NCBI GenBank assembly: GCA_026702755.1
Contig: JAPPBX010000087.1
Span: 1-64,000, forward strand
DNA from: Candidatus Poribacteria bacterium
GTDB lineage: Bacteria; Poribacteria; WGA-4E; WGA-3G
Length of the DNA: 64,000 bases
Reading direction: 5' to 3'
Below are positions 45,046 through 54,544 of the stretch, one piece after another (position 1 is the stretch's first letter; each line of letters opens with the position of its first letter). The translations under genes and the position numbers were made by a program. The notes beneath the pieces were generated by a model. That model did no database searches. It saw nothing but the letters and a program-made list of their open reading frames with translations, and had not been told where the DNA came from.

Positions 45046-45822
45046 ATGGAAAGACCGGTTGTATTTTACAATCAAGAACAACAGATAAACGGGATACTGC
45101 ATTCACCAGTAGATTGCGATGCCCCGGGTCCAGCAGTTGCCTTCTTTCATGGATTCACTGGAACAAAGGTTGAACCCCACAGAATATTTGTTAAGACTGC
45201 ACGGGAACTCGCCTCTATTGGTTTTTACGTGCTTCGCTTCGATTTCCGTGGTTCCGGGGACAGTGAAGGCGATTTTTCAGAGATGACCATTGGGGGCGAG
45301 ATCTCCGATGCCATCAAGTCAATTGATGTCCTTAGTGCCATGCAAGGCGTAGACCCTGAACGCATCGGAATTTTGGGGTTGAGCATGGGCGGGTGCGTTG
45401 CGGCGTGTGTTTCTGGACAAGATGCACGCGTGAAATCGACGGTGATGTGGGCACCACTCTCGGACGACCCACCAGATCGGAAACAGGAAATCTTGGAGAG
45501 GTCCAAACATACACCAACACCAGAGGAGATCGCGCAGCTAAACCCAAATATCGTTGGGAAGGCGTTCTATGAAGAACTCCCCGAAATAAATCCTTCCACT
45601 CTCATTCAGCAGTTTAGGGGCGCGCTCCTCGTCATCCACGGTAGTGCTGACGATGTGGTGCCGGTCTCTCACGGCAAACGCTATTATGAACTCACGCGTG
45701 GACGCGACGCTCCGACAGCACTTGAGATTATTGATAAGGGCGACCATACCTTCAACACCGTTGCATCAGAGCAAACGGTCATCGCCAAATCGGTTGCGTG
45801 GTTTCAGCAGACGTTGGCATAG
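45046..45822 (+). CDS. Alpha/beta hydrolase
   Basis: A 258-residue hydrolase. It has the oxyanion loop FFHGFTGTK, FDFRGSGDSEG, nucleophile elbow GLSMGG (S113), VIHGSADDVVP with the Asp and KGDHTF with the His of the triad. This is the peptidase-S9-like/feruloyl-esterase-like branch; the substrate is unknown. AGGAG ten bases before ATG 45046 favours it over ATG 45016. The gene ends two bases before the convergent oxidoreductase. Confidence 0.88.
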   Translation: MERPVVFYNQEQQINGILHSPVDCDAPGPAVAFFHGFTGTKVEPHRIFVKTARELASIGFYVLRFDFRGSGDSEGDFSEMTIGGEISDAIKSIDVLSAMQGVDPERIGILGLSMGGCVAACVSGQDARVKSTVMWAPLSDDPPDRKQEILERSKHTPTPEEIAQLNPNIVGKAFYEELPEINPSTLIQQFRGALLVIHGSADDVVPVSHGKRYYELTRGRDAPTALEIIDKGDHTFNTVASEQTVIAKSVAWFQQTLA

Positions 45823-45823
45823 A

Positions 45824-46777
45824 TTATTCAGATGCAAGACTAATGCGGATCGCCTCAAGGGCACCCCTCGCGTCTTCCAAATTCGGGGGTTGATCAGCGG
45901 TATCTCGGATTTCAGAGAGCCACAATTCCTGAAGCGTCGGTTGTGCGGAATCCGGTATAGAGATTGGCGTTACACCAACGGGTGTTGTGCAGTGCCATTC
46001 GCCACCAGCATCGCTTATCGTGCCTTCGGTGAGGACGTATCGCTCGTGTTCTTCAGCGGCGTTAATGGCTATGCCCCCTGCCCATGTCCACTGTCCAATG
46101 CCACCACGCTTGAATTCAACGGTGAGCGTGTTGACAAATCGGTCGTATTGCCCATTCCGCTTTAGTCCTTCATAGACAGCATTTTTTTTAACAGACGCGG
46201 CTCCACCGAAGAAATCCACAATCGGATAGATATGGTAGATGAAGAAGTGAGCGGGTGTACCTGACACGGGTAAATTGAAGAGAATCTCAGGACGGGCACC
46301 GCGCCCCGGCGTGAGACGCACAAACGAGGTGAGGAGTAAGTCGCCGAGTTCGCCTATCTTTTGCTTGAGTGCCTTGTGGGTGTTGGAGACAACTTCTGGA
46401 TGTGAGACTCGCAGCACACGACCCCGCTCTTCAGCGATCCGAAGTGCTGCCTCTCCTTCACCGACATCACTGGCGAGCGGATATTCCACAAAGACGTGTT
46501 TATCCGCCTGTAACGCTGCGAGGATAATCTCACCGTGGCTGTCGTTGTGCGTACAGATAACGATGCCGTCTATATCTTCGCGTTGAATAAGGCGATGCCA
46601 TTCAGGGATAAATTCGGCGTTATGTGCTGCAGCAAGTTGTGTTCCTGTCTGCTGATTTCTGGAGGCGATCGATACGATTTCAGCGGTCTCCATTGTTGCA
46701 AATCGGGCGAAATGGTGCCGTGCCATCCCGCCCGAACCGACAATTCCGATTTTAATTTTCGTCATATTTTCCATCAA
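45824..46777 (-). CDS. Gfo/Idh/MocA family oxidoreductase
   Basis: A 317-residue NAD(P)-dependent sugar-type dehydrogenase. The N-terminal Rossmann motif is IGIVGSGGMARHHFARF, followed by VICTHNDSHGEIILAAL and HVFVEYPLA. The latter replaces the common EKP with EYP, so the usual catalytic Lys of the family is absent. The C-terminal domain follows the family. MTKIK (46765) is an alternative start. Its neighbour is a rhamnose-isomerase-like gene on the same strand, so it may act in sugar catabolism. Confidence 0.88.
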   Translation of the reverse strand: MMENMTKIKIGIVGSGGMARHHFARFATMETAEIVSIASRNQQTGTQLAAAHNAEFIPEWHRLIQREDIDGIVICTHNDSHGEIILAALQADKHVFVEYPLASDVGEGEAALRIAEERGRVLRVSHPEVVSNTHKALKQKIGELGDLLLTSFVRLTPGRGARPEILFNLPVSGTPAHFFIYHIYPIVDFFGGAASVKKNAVYEGLKRNGQYDRFVNTLTVEFKRGGIGQWTWAGGIAINAAEEHERYVLTEGTISDAGGEWHCTTPVGVTPISIPDSAQPTLQELWLSEIRDTADQPPNLEDARGALEAIRISLASE

Positions 46778-46782
46778 TGGTA

Positions 46783-46856
46783 GTGGGCACCCACAAGGGA
46801 TGCCCCTACAACAGGTCTACATATTTTGTGGGCACCCACAAGGGATGCCCCTACAA
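46783..46856. repeat. Direct repeat of 29-base GTGGGCACCCAC unit
   Basis: Two identical units (46783-46811 and 46828-46856) in the gap between the Gfo/Idh gene and the isomerase gene; a third copy is at 34460. Each contains the palindrome GTGGGCACCCAC and ends GCCCCTACAA. Confidence 0.85.
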
Positions 46857-46870
46857 TAGGTAATTCCTTG

Positions 46871-48085
46871 TTATGCCCAGCCTTGACTCTCGCCACCGAC
46901 GCGAGCAGCACTAATTTTTTCATAATAACCGCTTTTCCGATAAGCCACCAATGGGTGCGGGTCGCGTCCCATTTCTAAGCGGACCTGCTCTAAAAGTGGG
47001 TTCACATCCGTTTCATACGCGCGTTGGAGGATGGACTCCGCTTCAACGAGATCGGCGGCATCCTGCGCGGCTGCGAGTGCTTCACGGTCAACGAGCAGTG
47101 CCTTTGTGTATGCCTTTTGGAGATTACAAACAGATTGGATACTCGCTTCTACCTTTGGCTTCAGATTGTGGCTCTGATCAATCATGTACGCGATGTCGGT
47201 TTCCGTATCGGGGTCGAGTTCTGCGGCGACCAATTCGGTGTAAATCAGGAAGAGTTCCTGTGGATTGATAGAACCGACCGTCAGATCGTCGTCGGCGTAT
47301 TTCCTGCAGTTGAAGTGGAATCCACCGAGTTTTCCTTCGTCAATTAGGTAAGCAACGATGAACTCAATATTCGTGCCTTGCGGGTGATGCCCCAAGTCGA
47401 TGAGGACCTGTGCTTTCTCACCGAGTTTTGTTGCCATGAGGTAGGCGGTGCCCCAATCGGGGAGGTCGGTATGGTAAAACGCTGGCTCGAAGAACTTATA
47501 CTCAATGAGCATACGGGTGGCATCTGGAAGGGCATCGTAGACTTCAGTTAATGCTTCCTCCATCCACCGCTTGCGCTTCCTGAAATTCGACTGACCGGGG
47601 AAGTTAGTGCCGTCTGCGAACCACAAACTGAGCAGATCGGAGCCTGTTTTCTCCATGATGTCAACACACTCCAGCATGTGATCAATGGCGAGGCGACGGA
47701 TATCAGCATCCGGGTTGCAGACGCTCCCGAGTTTATACGCCTGATCTTGGAAGACGTTCGGGTTAATCGCGCCGATACCGATACCGACATCCGCGGCGTA
47801 CTGCTTCAAGGCACCCCAATCGTCGGTTTTATCCCACGGAATGTGGAGCGCGACTGTGGGAGCGATACCGGTGAAGCGGTGAACGGTGGCAGCGTCTTCC
47901 AAACGCTCTGCTGCATTTCGTGCCGCGCCGGGTTGTTCAAAGACCCCAAATCGGGTGCCGGAGTTACCGTAACCCCACGATGGCGTTTCAATGTGCTGCG
48001 TTTTGAGGTGGTCTTTGACGGTTTCTATCTGGATTCCCCGTTTTTCTAAGGTTTCGGCTAAAAGATCATAAGCGAGATTGCTCAT
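46871..48085 (-). CDS. rhaI: L-rhamnose isomerase-type sugar isomerase
   Basis: A 404-residue TIM-barrel isomerase. Visible family segments are [59 protein letters not shown] (metal Glu and His), [14 protein letters not shown] (Asp, His) and [15 protein letters not shown]. This pattern fits the RhaI type of L-rhamnose isomerase (broad-range aldose-ketose isomerase using Mn2+). Sponge- or algae-derived rhamnose polymers would supply substrate (inference). The symbol rests on motif order; a related sugar isomerase is possible. Confidence 0.8.
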   Translation of the reverse strand: MSNLAYDLLAETLEKRGIQIETVKDHLKTQHIETPSWGYGNSGTRFGVFEQPGAARNAAERLEDAATVHRFTGIAPTVALHIPWDKTDDWGALKQYAADVGIGIGAINPNVFQDQAYKLGSVCNPDADIRRLAIDHMLECVDIMEKTGSDLLSLWFADGTNFPGQSNFRKRKRWMEEALTEVYDALPDATRMLIEYKFFEPAFYHTDLPDWGTAYLMATKLGEKAQVLIDLGHHPQGTNIEFIVAYLIDEGKLGGFHFNCRKYADDDLTVGSINPQELFLIYTELVAAELDPDTETDIAYMIDQSHNLKPKVEASIQSVCNLQKAYTKALLVDREALAAAQDAADLVEAESILQRAYETDVNPLLEQVRLEMGRDPHPLVAYRKSGYYEKISAARVGGESQGWA

Positions 48086-48110
48086 TATGTTCGTTCCCTT
48101 CTTGGAGAGT

Positions 48111-48288
48111 GGTTGTCAGTTGTTAGTTATCAGTCTTCAGTTAAGAGGTTCCTATCAGCAGTCCCGAAGTTTGCAAGTATATCTAAAGTTGCGAAGTGTA
48201 CTAAAGTTGTTGACCACTTTACAGACTTTAGCACATTTTACGGACTTTAAAACTTTTCAACAACTGATAACTGATAACCGAAAACTAT
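48111..48288. repeat. AGTTATCAG-family element overlapping the HIT gene stop
   Basis: Starts GTTGTCAGTTGTTAGTTATC and ends CAACTGATAACTGATAACCG followed by AAAACTATA; that end supplies the TAG stop of the HIT gene (48285-48287). The interior has an AAAGT-rich repeat (48183-48255). Confidence 0.7.
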
Positions 48289-48779
48289 ATTGCCAATTCC
48301 TGAAAGATTTGTACAAGTTTTTCCTGCGTCGCGTTCGGATCCTCAATGATGATGCGTGCGCCGCCGATAACGTCCATGAATCCCAATTCACGCGGGTATC
48401 GCGGGACAACATGCAAATGATAATGCGGGATGCTCGCACCGGAGGCATCGCCCATGTTATAACCGACGTTGAAGCCGCGCGGCTGATAGGCACTCGTCAA
48501 CACTTCAAAACAGAGACACTGGAGTTCATGAAGGTCTTGAACCTCTTCCTGATTCAACTCCCGTACATCAACGATATGTCGATTCGGAAAGATTAAGAGG
48601 TGCCCCGGACTGTAAGGATAGAGATTAAGCGATATGGTAAAACGCTCGGTTCGATGGACCTCAAGTCGTTCGACTTTATCATTTTTTTCGACGATTGCAC
48701 ACAGAATACAGGGGACATCTGGGCGGTTTTTTCCTTTGGCATAAGGCATTTTATTCGGTACGAAGAGGTTGTGTCGCAT
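48285..48779 (-). CDS. HIT-family nucleotide hydrolase/transferase
   Basis: The 164-residue protein has the HIT signature HYHLHVVPRY (H-x-H-x-H), preceded by LNLYPYSPGHLLIFPNRH and FNVGYNMGDASGASI. These are Ap4A phosphorylase-like or AMP-lysine hydrolase-like enzymes with a His nucleophile. An N-terminal CILC pair suggests a small metal or structural site seen in bacterial HIT proteins. An internal start MPYAKGKN (48749) is possible. Confidence 0.9.
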   Translation of the reverse strand: MRHNLFVPNKMPYAKGKNRPDVPCILCAIVEKNDKVERLEVHRTERFTISLNLYPYSPGHLLIFPNRHIVDVRELNQEEVQDLHELQCLCFEVLTSAYQPRGFNVGYNMGDASGASIPHYHLHVVPRYPRELGFMDVIGGARIIIEDPNATQEKLVQIFQELAI

Positions 48780-49221
48780 GGAAGCGTTCCTATTTACAAT
48801 AATATACAGACAAATTATCAGTTTTCTTGAAAAAGATTAAATTTTTGATACATCTATGATATACTATTTCAGTAAAGCATGCAAGCAGATAATTATTAGC
48901 AGTCGGCTATCAGCCATCAGCCATCAGCAAAGAGCCTTTAGCAAAGTCGTCGGTACACTCCGCTAAACTTAATATTTTTTGAAGAAAGAAAACTGGCGCA
49001 GGTTATAATGAATGTGGCAGTGTTAAACGACCCACCAGTTTTTACAAGTTGCGACGAAAACCACAGATGAAAACCTGATAATTCTGCCCGTATCAAGCAT
49101 GTTCTGTTTCTTCTTATTTGTTTTTCCCATCAACAGTTTTGCCCACAACCTTCTTTCCAAATTATATAAATGCACCTTGCTCGCGATTTACAAATTGTGA
49201 GCATATTGTAGGAGATTTTTG
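48780..49221. other. Gene-free divergent region before the WD40 pair
   Basis: 442 bases between the minus-strand HIT gene and the plus-strand WD40 gene. It contains a GGCTATCAGCCATCAGCC repeat (48903-48930), an AT-rich segment (48830-48890) and a candidate promoter (48979-49009). No coding sequence is supported. Confidence 0.6.
48979..49009 (+). promoter_or_regulatory. Candidate promoter of the WD40 pair
   Basis: TTGAAG (48979-48984), 19-base spacer, TATAAT (49004-49009). The spacing is longer than ideal. About 210 bases of leader follow. Confidence 0.4.
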
Positions 49222-51195
49222 ATGGAAAATAGAAATTCCTTTGCTCCCGCGCCATGCAGTGTAGGGGGTGAAGATGTGACAACGTGGGCTCTTCCTGACG
49301 GGGCTGTTGTCCGATTGGGGCGGGGTAGTGTTCGGGATATGGCATTCTCACCCGACGGACAGTATTTTGCAGTTGGTACATCAATTGGACTCTGGTTATA
49401 TGAACTCCCGACACTCTCCCCGATTGCTCTCTGGAATACGGAACGCGGAATGACCAGTGATGTCACATTTTCACCGGATAGCCGTCGGATTGTGATGCGC
49501 ACGTTTGCTGGAAATTTAATAGTATGGAATATTCAAAGCGGTGCTTGTATAGCACAAATGGAGGAATTCGATAATCAAGAGATTTGCCCACCCGTTTTCT
49601 CTCAAGATGGGCAACACCTCATTGCTGCTGATTATCGCATGAAAAATAGGAAGATTTACGTTTGGAATTCATACACCGGCCAGCAAGTAAAAGAAACGGA
49701 AATACATCACTCCTACAATGTCTATTCGCTCTGCTTTTCCCCGGATTTAAGCTTGTTGGCAGGTAAAAACAGTGATCCAGATAACATCGGCAGAAATATT
49801 GGTGATGGCGATTCAATTACGGTCTGGCAGGTAGACACTGGAGAACAAATTGCCAACATCACAGGACATTCTGAGCAGGTGCGAAAGTTCTGCTTTTCGC
49901 CATGTGAACAGTTCCTTGCCGCCGGCGGTTGGCACGGCACAATACATGTATGGGACGTGGCAAGTGGACAACTGGAGACGAACTATACCGATTATGGGGA
50001 ATCCCAAATGTATCCATATTTTCTCCCAGAGGGTGCACTGATTACTGCCGCAGTTTCTGAACGCAAGATTGAGATTTGGCATGTAGAAAAAGGCGAGAAA
50101 CTGGATGAATTTGAACACCGCGGGAGCAGGAGCAAGGTTCATTTTTCTGATAGTGGAACACAATTGGCACTTGCAAACTCCTGCGAGATCCAAATCTGGA
50201 AAAAAGGTAATAATTCCGACGCGCACACGCCTTCAACCCTTCATGGACACATCTCCACGGTGGATACGTTAGTCTTTTCGGCAGACGAAAAGACGCTCGC
50301 CTCTGCGTCTTGGGGTGACAATGTTCTTTTATGGGACATCACAAGTAAACGCTCGTACCATCCACAGAGTGAGAAATTACCTGCAAGCTCACATAATGTC
50401 TACCGATCTCCGAGTGGAAGACTCATTTCCATCAACGTATATGGAGACAACTTAAATGTGTTGGAGGTTGGTAAACGTGAACCGCTTGCTGAACTGACCG
50501 GATTGGAAGGGCAGTTGGGACGCGCCAAAGCATTCGCTCCCACGGGACATCGGATCGCAAGCGCGGATCAAGACAACAACATACACATCTGGGAGTGCTC
50601 GGGCGGTGAAAGTTGGAAAAAGCATACCACGATCGTCAACGATGAGGAATTTACTTACGGGTTGTTGCACAGTCCAACTGGGTTGGCATTTAGTCCTGAT
50701 GGAAAACGACTTGCAAGTATATCACGGTCACGGGATTGGAAAGCCTGTTTGTGGGATGTTGACACCGGAAAACAGATTGCTGAACTCCCTTTAAAACCGC
50801 TAAGCGGCAGAACGTATCGTGGATATGACACCGGAATAGCGTTTTCACCGCGTGGCGACATCATCGCTGGTGGTAAATGGGGTGAGATTGTGTTGTGGGA
50901 CGCAACAGATGGTAAAACACTTAGAACACTCCCACAACCCGAAGAAAGTCAAAGACCGATTACTTTATGCTTTTCACCGTGTGGCGAGTATTTGGCTTCC
51001 GGTGCTTGGTGGCAAGGCGGTTTGCAAAAGGTGCCTATCCGCTTATGGGAGGTCGCAAGTGGTGAAAATATCGCAACTTTTTGGGGACATACTACTGATG
51101 TTCAGTGCTTCGCATTTTCGCAGGACGGCACCCTTCTCGTAAGCGGTGGACACGATGGGGCGATTTACCTTTGGGATCTGAAGCCTTATCTGTAG
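49222..51195 (+). CDS. WD40 repeat protein
   Basis: A 657-residue protein of about 12-14 WD40 blades (FSPDGQYF, FSPDSRRI, FSPCEQFL, AFSPRGDIIAG and so on, each ending LWD or VWD), probably two propellers. No signal peptide. The N-terminal DVTTWALPDGAVVRLGRG module recurs in the next gene and at 56194, and the C-terminus (AFSQDGTLLVSGGHDG to LWDLKPYL) recurs in the gene at 1. GGAG seven bases before ATG 49222 fixes the start. The next WD40 gene starts 19 bases downstream, so they are co-transcribed tandem paralogues. Role unknown. Confidence 0.92.
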   Translation: MENRNSFAPAPCSVGGEDVTTWALPDGAVVRLGRGSVRDMAFSPDGQYFAVGTSIGLWLYELPTLSPIALWNTERGMTSDVTFSPDSRRIVMRTFAGNLIVWNIQSGACIAQMEEFDNQEICPPVFSQDGQHLIAADYRMKNRKIYVWNSYTGQQVKETEIHHSYNVYSLCFSPDLSLLAGKNSDPDNIGRNIGDGDSITVWQVDTGEQIANITGHSEQVRKFCFSPCEQFLAAGGWHGTIHVWDVASGQLETNYTDYGESQMYPYFLPEGALITAAVSERKIEIWHVEKGEKLDEFEHRGSRSKVHFSDSGTQLALANSCEIQIWKKGNNSDAHTPSTLHGHISTVDTLVFSADEKTLASASWGDNVLLWDITSKRSYHPQSEKLPASSHNVYRSPSGRLISINVYGDNLNVLEVGKREPLAELTGLEGQLGRAKAFAPTGHRIASADQDNNIHIWECSGGESWKKHTTIVNDEEFTYGLLHSPTGLAFSPDGKRLASISRSRDWKACLWDVDTGKQIAELPLKPLSGRTYRGYDTGIAFSPRGDIIAGGKWGEIVLWDATDGKTLRTLPQPEESQRPITLCFSPCGEYLASGAWWQGGLQKVPIRLWEVASGENIATFWGHTTDVQCFAFSQDGTLLVSGGHDGAIYLWDLKPYL

Positions 51196-51214
51196 CACGT
51201 AAGGAGATGTCTTA

Positions 51215-53038
51215 GTGGAAGACCGAAAACTAACAATCCCAGCACCAGTCGGTGCCGGTGGAGATGATGTGACAACATGGGCACTTCCTGAAGGCGCGAT
51301 CGCCCGATTGGAGCGCGGGGGTGTAGGTGACAAAGAATTCTCACCGGATGGACGCTATCTCGCTGTCGCAACGAAGATAGGGCTCTGGTGGTATGAAGTG
51401 GCGACGATGTCGCCTGTAGCACTCTGGGAAACAGAACGGGGAATGGTCTCCGGTATTGCCTTCTCAGTTAATGAAAAATGGATAGCCATTAGCAATTGGG
51501 ATAAGGTTTTGAAGGTTTGGGACATTCAACGCGGGGTCAGTATTGTCCAGATAGAACTCTCGAACTTTCGGGATTCTTTTGCCTTTTCTCCCGATGCCCG
51601 TTGGCTTGCCATTAGCAACCGCGACACGGGTAACGTTGAACTCCGAGAGCCAGAAACTGGTAAGATCGTCTCAACGTTGATTAGTGAAGCCGAAAAAGGT
51701 GGTGTGTTTAGGGGGATTACCTTTTCGCCAGATACACGTCTGCTTGCGTCCACAAGTCGTGACGACGCAAATGACGAGGTTGAATTCATAACAGTGTGGG
51801 ATGTTAAAAGTGGTGAACGAATTGCCTGTCTCACAGGACACACCGGTTATATTTATAACCTCTGCTTTTCACCATGCGGTAGATTTCTTGCATCCGGTGG
51901 TGAAGAGGATGGTACAGTCCTCACCTGGAATGTTGGGAGTTGGGAACACATAAAAGCGTATACAGGTTACGGCAAATCTGACATGGTTCCCTCTTATTCG
52001 CCGGAGGGAGTGCTCCGCGTCGCAGCAGTATCTTATGACGATGATACCGTCACAGTGTGGAACCTGGAAAACAACGAAAAACTTTACACTGCCGATTCTG
52101 AAGCATCTGTGGCGTTTTCGAGTGGTTCTCAACTGGCTTACCAATACGGGCACGAATTTTTGGAAGTGTGGACGCTGGGTGACGCAAACCCACGCCGAAC
52201 CGTCCAGACGCATATTTCATTCGTGGATACCTCTGAATCGCTGATATTTTCGCAGGACGGAAAGATAATAGTGGCGGAGTACAGATACGGTAGCGTCCTA
52301 TTATGGGATATTGCAAGTAGACAGGCACGCCCAGCGATCCCAACAGAATCAGCAGCGAAGAATCAGCACATTCATGTCTCTTCCGCAGGAGAACTCTACG
52401 TTACCGGTATTCACAAAAACACCGTCACACTCTGGAAAGTTGGTAGTTGCGAGTCTCCAATTGCCGAATTTACCGGGAACAAACCTGCGCGTGTGGCTGC
52501 ATTTACACCGATAAACAGTAAGTTAGCATCAGCACACGAAGGCGGTAACTTAATAGTATGGGATGTGCGAAGTAGAGACAGGCTACATGCGTTCAGGCAT
52601 CCACTCCAGACACCAACCGATGATTCTGATCAGGTTGGGAAACTGATGTTCAGTCCAGATGGAAAACTCCTCATAAGTGACGCTCAATATGGACCAAATG
52701 TCCGACTCTGGGATGTGGAACGTGGCGAAGAGATACAAGAATTTCCAAGCGATGAATTCTGGGACATCGAAATGTTTTCTCCCTGTGGACGGTACCTTGT
52801 TGGCAGTGCCGGGAAAAACATTATCTTGTGGGATGTCAAACGTCGCGAGGTTCTGACGAAACTCCCTTTTCTGTGGGCATCTGAGTTCGCCTATTCTCCG
52901 TGTAGTTCATATTTAGCGTGTGGTGGGGAAGACCCGGAAGGTATTTTGTTATGGGATCTCAAACGCTGTGAAATCTATAAGCGATTACTACTGCCGGAGG
53001 GGGGTCAGGATGTGCATTCGTTGAGATTTTCGGACTGA
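51215..53038 (+). CDS. WD40 repeat protein ending at an in-frame UGA
   Basis: A 607-residue tandem paralogue of the preceding gene. It starts at GTG 51215 with AAGGAG nine bases upstream. It has the TWALPEGAIARLERGG module, then WD40 blades throughout. The frame ends at TGA 53036-53038 within ..HSLRFSD, exactly where the paralogues continue with a CG pair (FSPCG). The same frame remains open for 70 more codons that match the paralogues' ending. It is either a nonsense-mutated gene or one in which UGA is read through. Confidence 0.85.
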   Translation: MEDRKLTIPAPVGAGGDDVTTWALPEGAIARLERGGVGDKEFSPDGRYLAVATKIGLWWYEVATMSPVALWETERGMVSGIAFSVNEKWIAISNWDKVLKVWDIQRGVSIVQIELSNFRDSFAFSPDARWLAISNRDTGNVELREPETGKIVSTLISEAEKGGVFRGITFSPDTRLLASTSRDDANDEVEFITVWDVKSGERIACLTGHTGYIYNLCFSPCGRFLASGGEEDGTVLTWNVGSWEHIKAYTGYGKSDMVPSYSPEGVLRVAAVSYDDDTVTVWNLENNEKLYTADSEASVAFSSGSQLAYQYGHEFLEVWTLGDANPRRTVQTHISFVDTSESLIFSQDGKIIVAEYRYGSVLLWDIASRQARPAIPTESAAKNQHIHVSSAGELYVTGIHKNTVTLWKVGSCESPIAEFTGNKPARVAAFTPINSKLASAHEGGNLIVWDVRSRDRLHAFRHPLQTPTDDSDQVGKLMFSPDGKLLISDAQYGPNVRLWDVERGEEIQEFPSDEFWDIEMFSPCGRYLVGSAGKNIILWDVKRREVLTKLPFLWASEFAYSPCSSYLACGGEDPEGILLWDLKRCEIYKRLLLPEGGQDVHSLRFSD

Positions 53039-53251
53039 GGGCAATACCTGGCATTCGGGGCTGCTTGGAAAGCAGGGATGGAAAAGGTGCCTATCTGCTT
53101 ATGGGAGGTTGGGACCGGTAAGCATATTGTCACATTCTGGGGGCATACAACAGACGTGCAAGCAGTCGCCTTTTCACCGCATAATGAACTTTTGGCAAGT
53201 GCGAGTTTTGATGGATCTATTCTTCTCTGGGATTTGACACCATATCTGTAG
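53039..53251 (+). pseudogene. 3' continuation of the WD40 gene beyond UGA
   Basis: In the same frame as the upstream gene, 70 codons encode GQYLAFGAAWKAG, then VPICLWEVGTGKHIVTFWGHTTDVQAVAFSPH and a final LLWDLTPYL, matching residues 588-658 of the 49222 protein and the end of the 1-1758 gene. No start or RBS serves this segment alone. It ends TAG 53249-53251. Conservation shows the interruption is recent or that it is read through. Confidence 0.85.
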
Positions 53252-53601
53252 TCCATTTAGGAAGGTTAATATGAAATATAGTCACATCTACAATCATCCA
53301 CATACCAAAGAAAGCACGATTGCCTGAAGATTAATAACTTAATTGGGTAGTGTGTGGTGTTAATTGTCTGAACCAAGATTTACAGGATTAGAGGATTTAC
53401 AAGATTACAGATACGCCTTGATTGAAACTGTCCTTGATAGAATCATCAAAACCAGTCAGTGATAGAGGCATGACTAAATGTGTTTGGGTGTAAAAAACGT
53501 GACTTTTTTCTCGTTTCGGTGTATGCTATTATTTCAACGCCATAAAACCAACGCGTCCCGGTTAGATAATGACTGTGGCGCGCCCGATGAGGACATAAGA
53601 A
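53252..53601. other. Gene-free region before the kinase-like gene
   Basis: 350 bases. An 18-codon frame (53271-53327) has an AGGAAGG-like site upstream but no recognisable content. A GATTTACAGGATTAGAGGATTT repeat lies near 53383-53407. A weak promoter-like pair GTGACT (53499-53504), 17 bases, TATGCT (53522-53527) precedes the kinase-like gene. Confidence 0.5.
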
Positions 53602-54432
53602 ATGCCGAACCGGCACCCACTTCTGGATGTCAGAGAAATTGATGTAGATATTGAAGTATATTTAGAACAGATAGGTGAAATCACATATCGGTTTCCGGTG
53701 TATGACTCAAGGGATCAGTCATTCCAGACAGTGGTGGACTCCCAACGTTGGTTCGTCAAACACGGTAACACGGCACAAAATGTCCCGTGGCTCAAGCAAG
53801 CTGTTCGTTTTCATGCCGCTGTCCAGCACGAAGCAGTTCCTCAATTGCACAACGCTTTCACTACACCCGATGGATTCACACTGGTCTACGACTGGATAGA
53901 TGGCGAGGGGCTGCGTCCGGAAAGGGAACTCCGTGCCGATGAAGTCCATCCGCGGGACAGGTTTTGTGCGTTGCCAGCAGCTGAAATTATTGATGCGCTT
54001 AACGTCATATACGATGTCCACATCCTCATCGAAAAAAGAGGCTTCATCGCTGAAGACTTTTATGACGGCTCTATTATTTATAACTTTGAGAAGAAACAGG
54101 TCCATCTGTTCGATTTCGATTTCTATCATCCGGGACCTTTTATAAATGACCGAGGACGGTTATATGGCTCAAGCCGTTTTATGGCACCGGAGGAATTTCA
54201 GAAAGGCGAACGCATCGACGAAAGAACAAATGTCTTTATGTTAGGGCGTACAGCGTTCGTATTTCTTGCTAACAACAGCGATGTCCGAAATAATTGGAAG
54301 GGAAGCGATGCTATGTGGCACGTCGCGAAAAAAGCGACAAATGTAGACAAACAGTTGCGATACCCATCCGTCCAAGAATTTGCTTCGGCGTGGCACACCG
54401 CGATTGCTAATGACTCAATTCTGATGGCTTGA
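53602..54432 (+). CDS. Atypical protein-kinase-like protein
   Basis: A 276-residue protein with kinase-fold traits but altered motifs. RWFVKHG may hold the ATP-binding Lys; the hinge is LVYDWIDGEGL; the catalytic loop is IAEDFYDGSIIYN in place of HRDLKxxN (Asp kept, HR lost); the metal motif is FDFDFY in place of DFG; then GSSRFMAPEEF is a clear activation-loop/APE segment. This fits a divergent serine/threonine kinase or small-molecule phosphotransferase; pseudokinase is possible. No membrane helix. A PhyH and an epimerase gene follow within about 1 kb on the same strand. Confidence 0.7.
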   Translation: MPNRHPLLDVREIDVDIEVYLEQIGEITYRFPVYDSRDQSFQTVVDSQRWFVKHGNTAQNVPWLKQAVRFHAAVQHEAVPQLHNAFTTPDGFTLVYDWIDGEGLRPERELRADEVHPRDRFCALPAAEIIDALNVIYDVHILIEKRGFIAEDFYDGSIIYNFEKKQVHLFDFDFYHPGPFINDRGRLYGSSRFMAPEEFQKGERIDERTNVFMLGRTAFVFLANNSDVRNNWKGSDAMWHVAKKATNVDKQLRYPSVQEFASAWHTAIANDSILMA

Positions 54433-54544
54433 TTTGATCCAGACAGAATAAGAAACCGAGTAGATTCCCAGAGACACTGCGACTTCACCGAACACCATCA
54501 TGGAATGAAATGGAATGATGAACAGGAGGTCCATAGTTAAAAAA

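Noticed and set aside
53036-53090. A SECIS element after the UGA
   Set aside because: Only short imperfect pairings (CCTGG / GGATGG and the like) occur; nothing stands out as a bacterial SECIS hairpin.
53271-53327. An 18-codon frame with a fair RBS after the WD40 continuation
   Set aside because: Too short and without similarity; the RBS may be chance or belong to a deleted gene.
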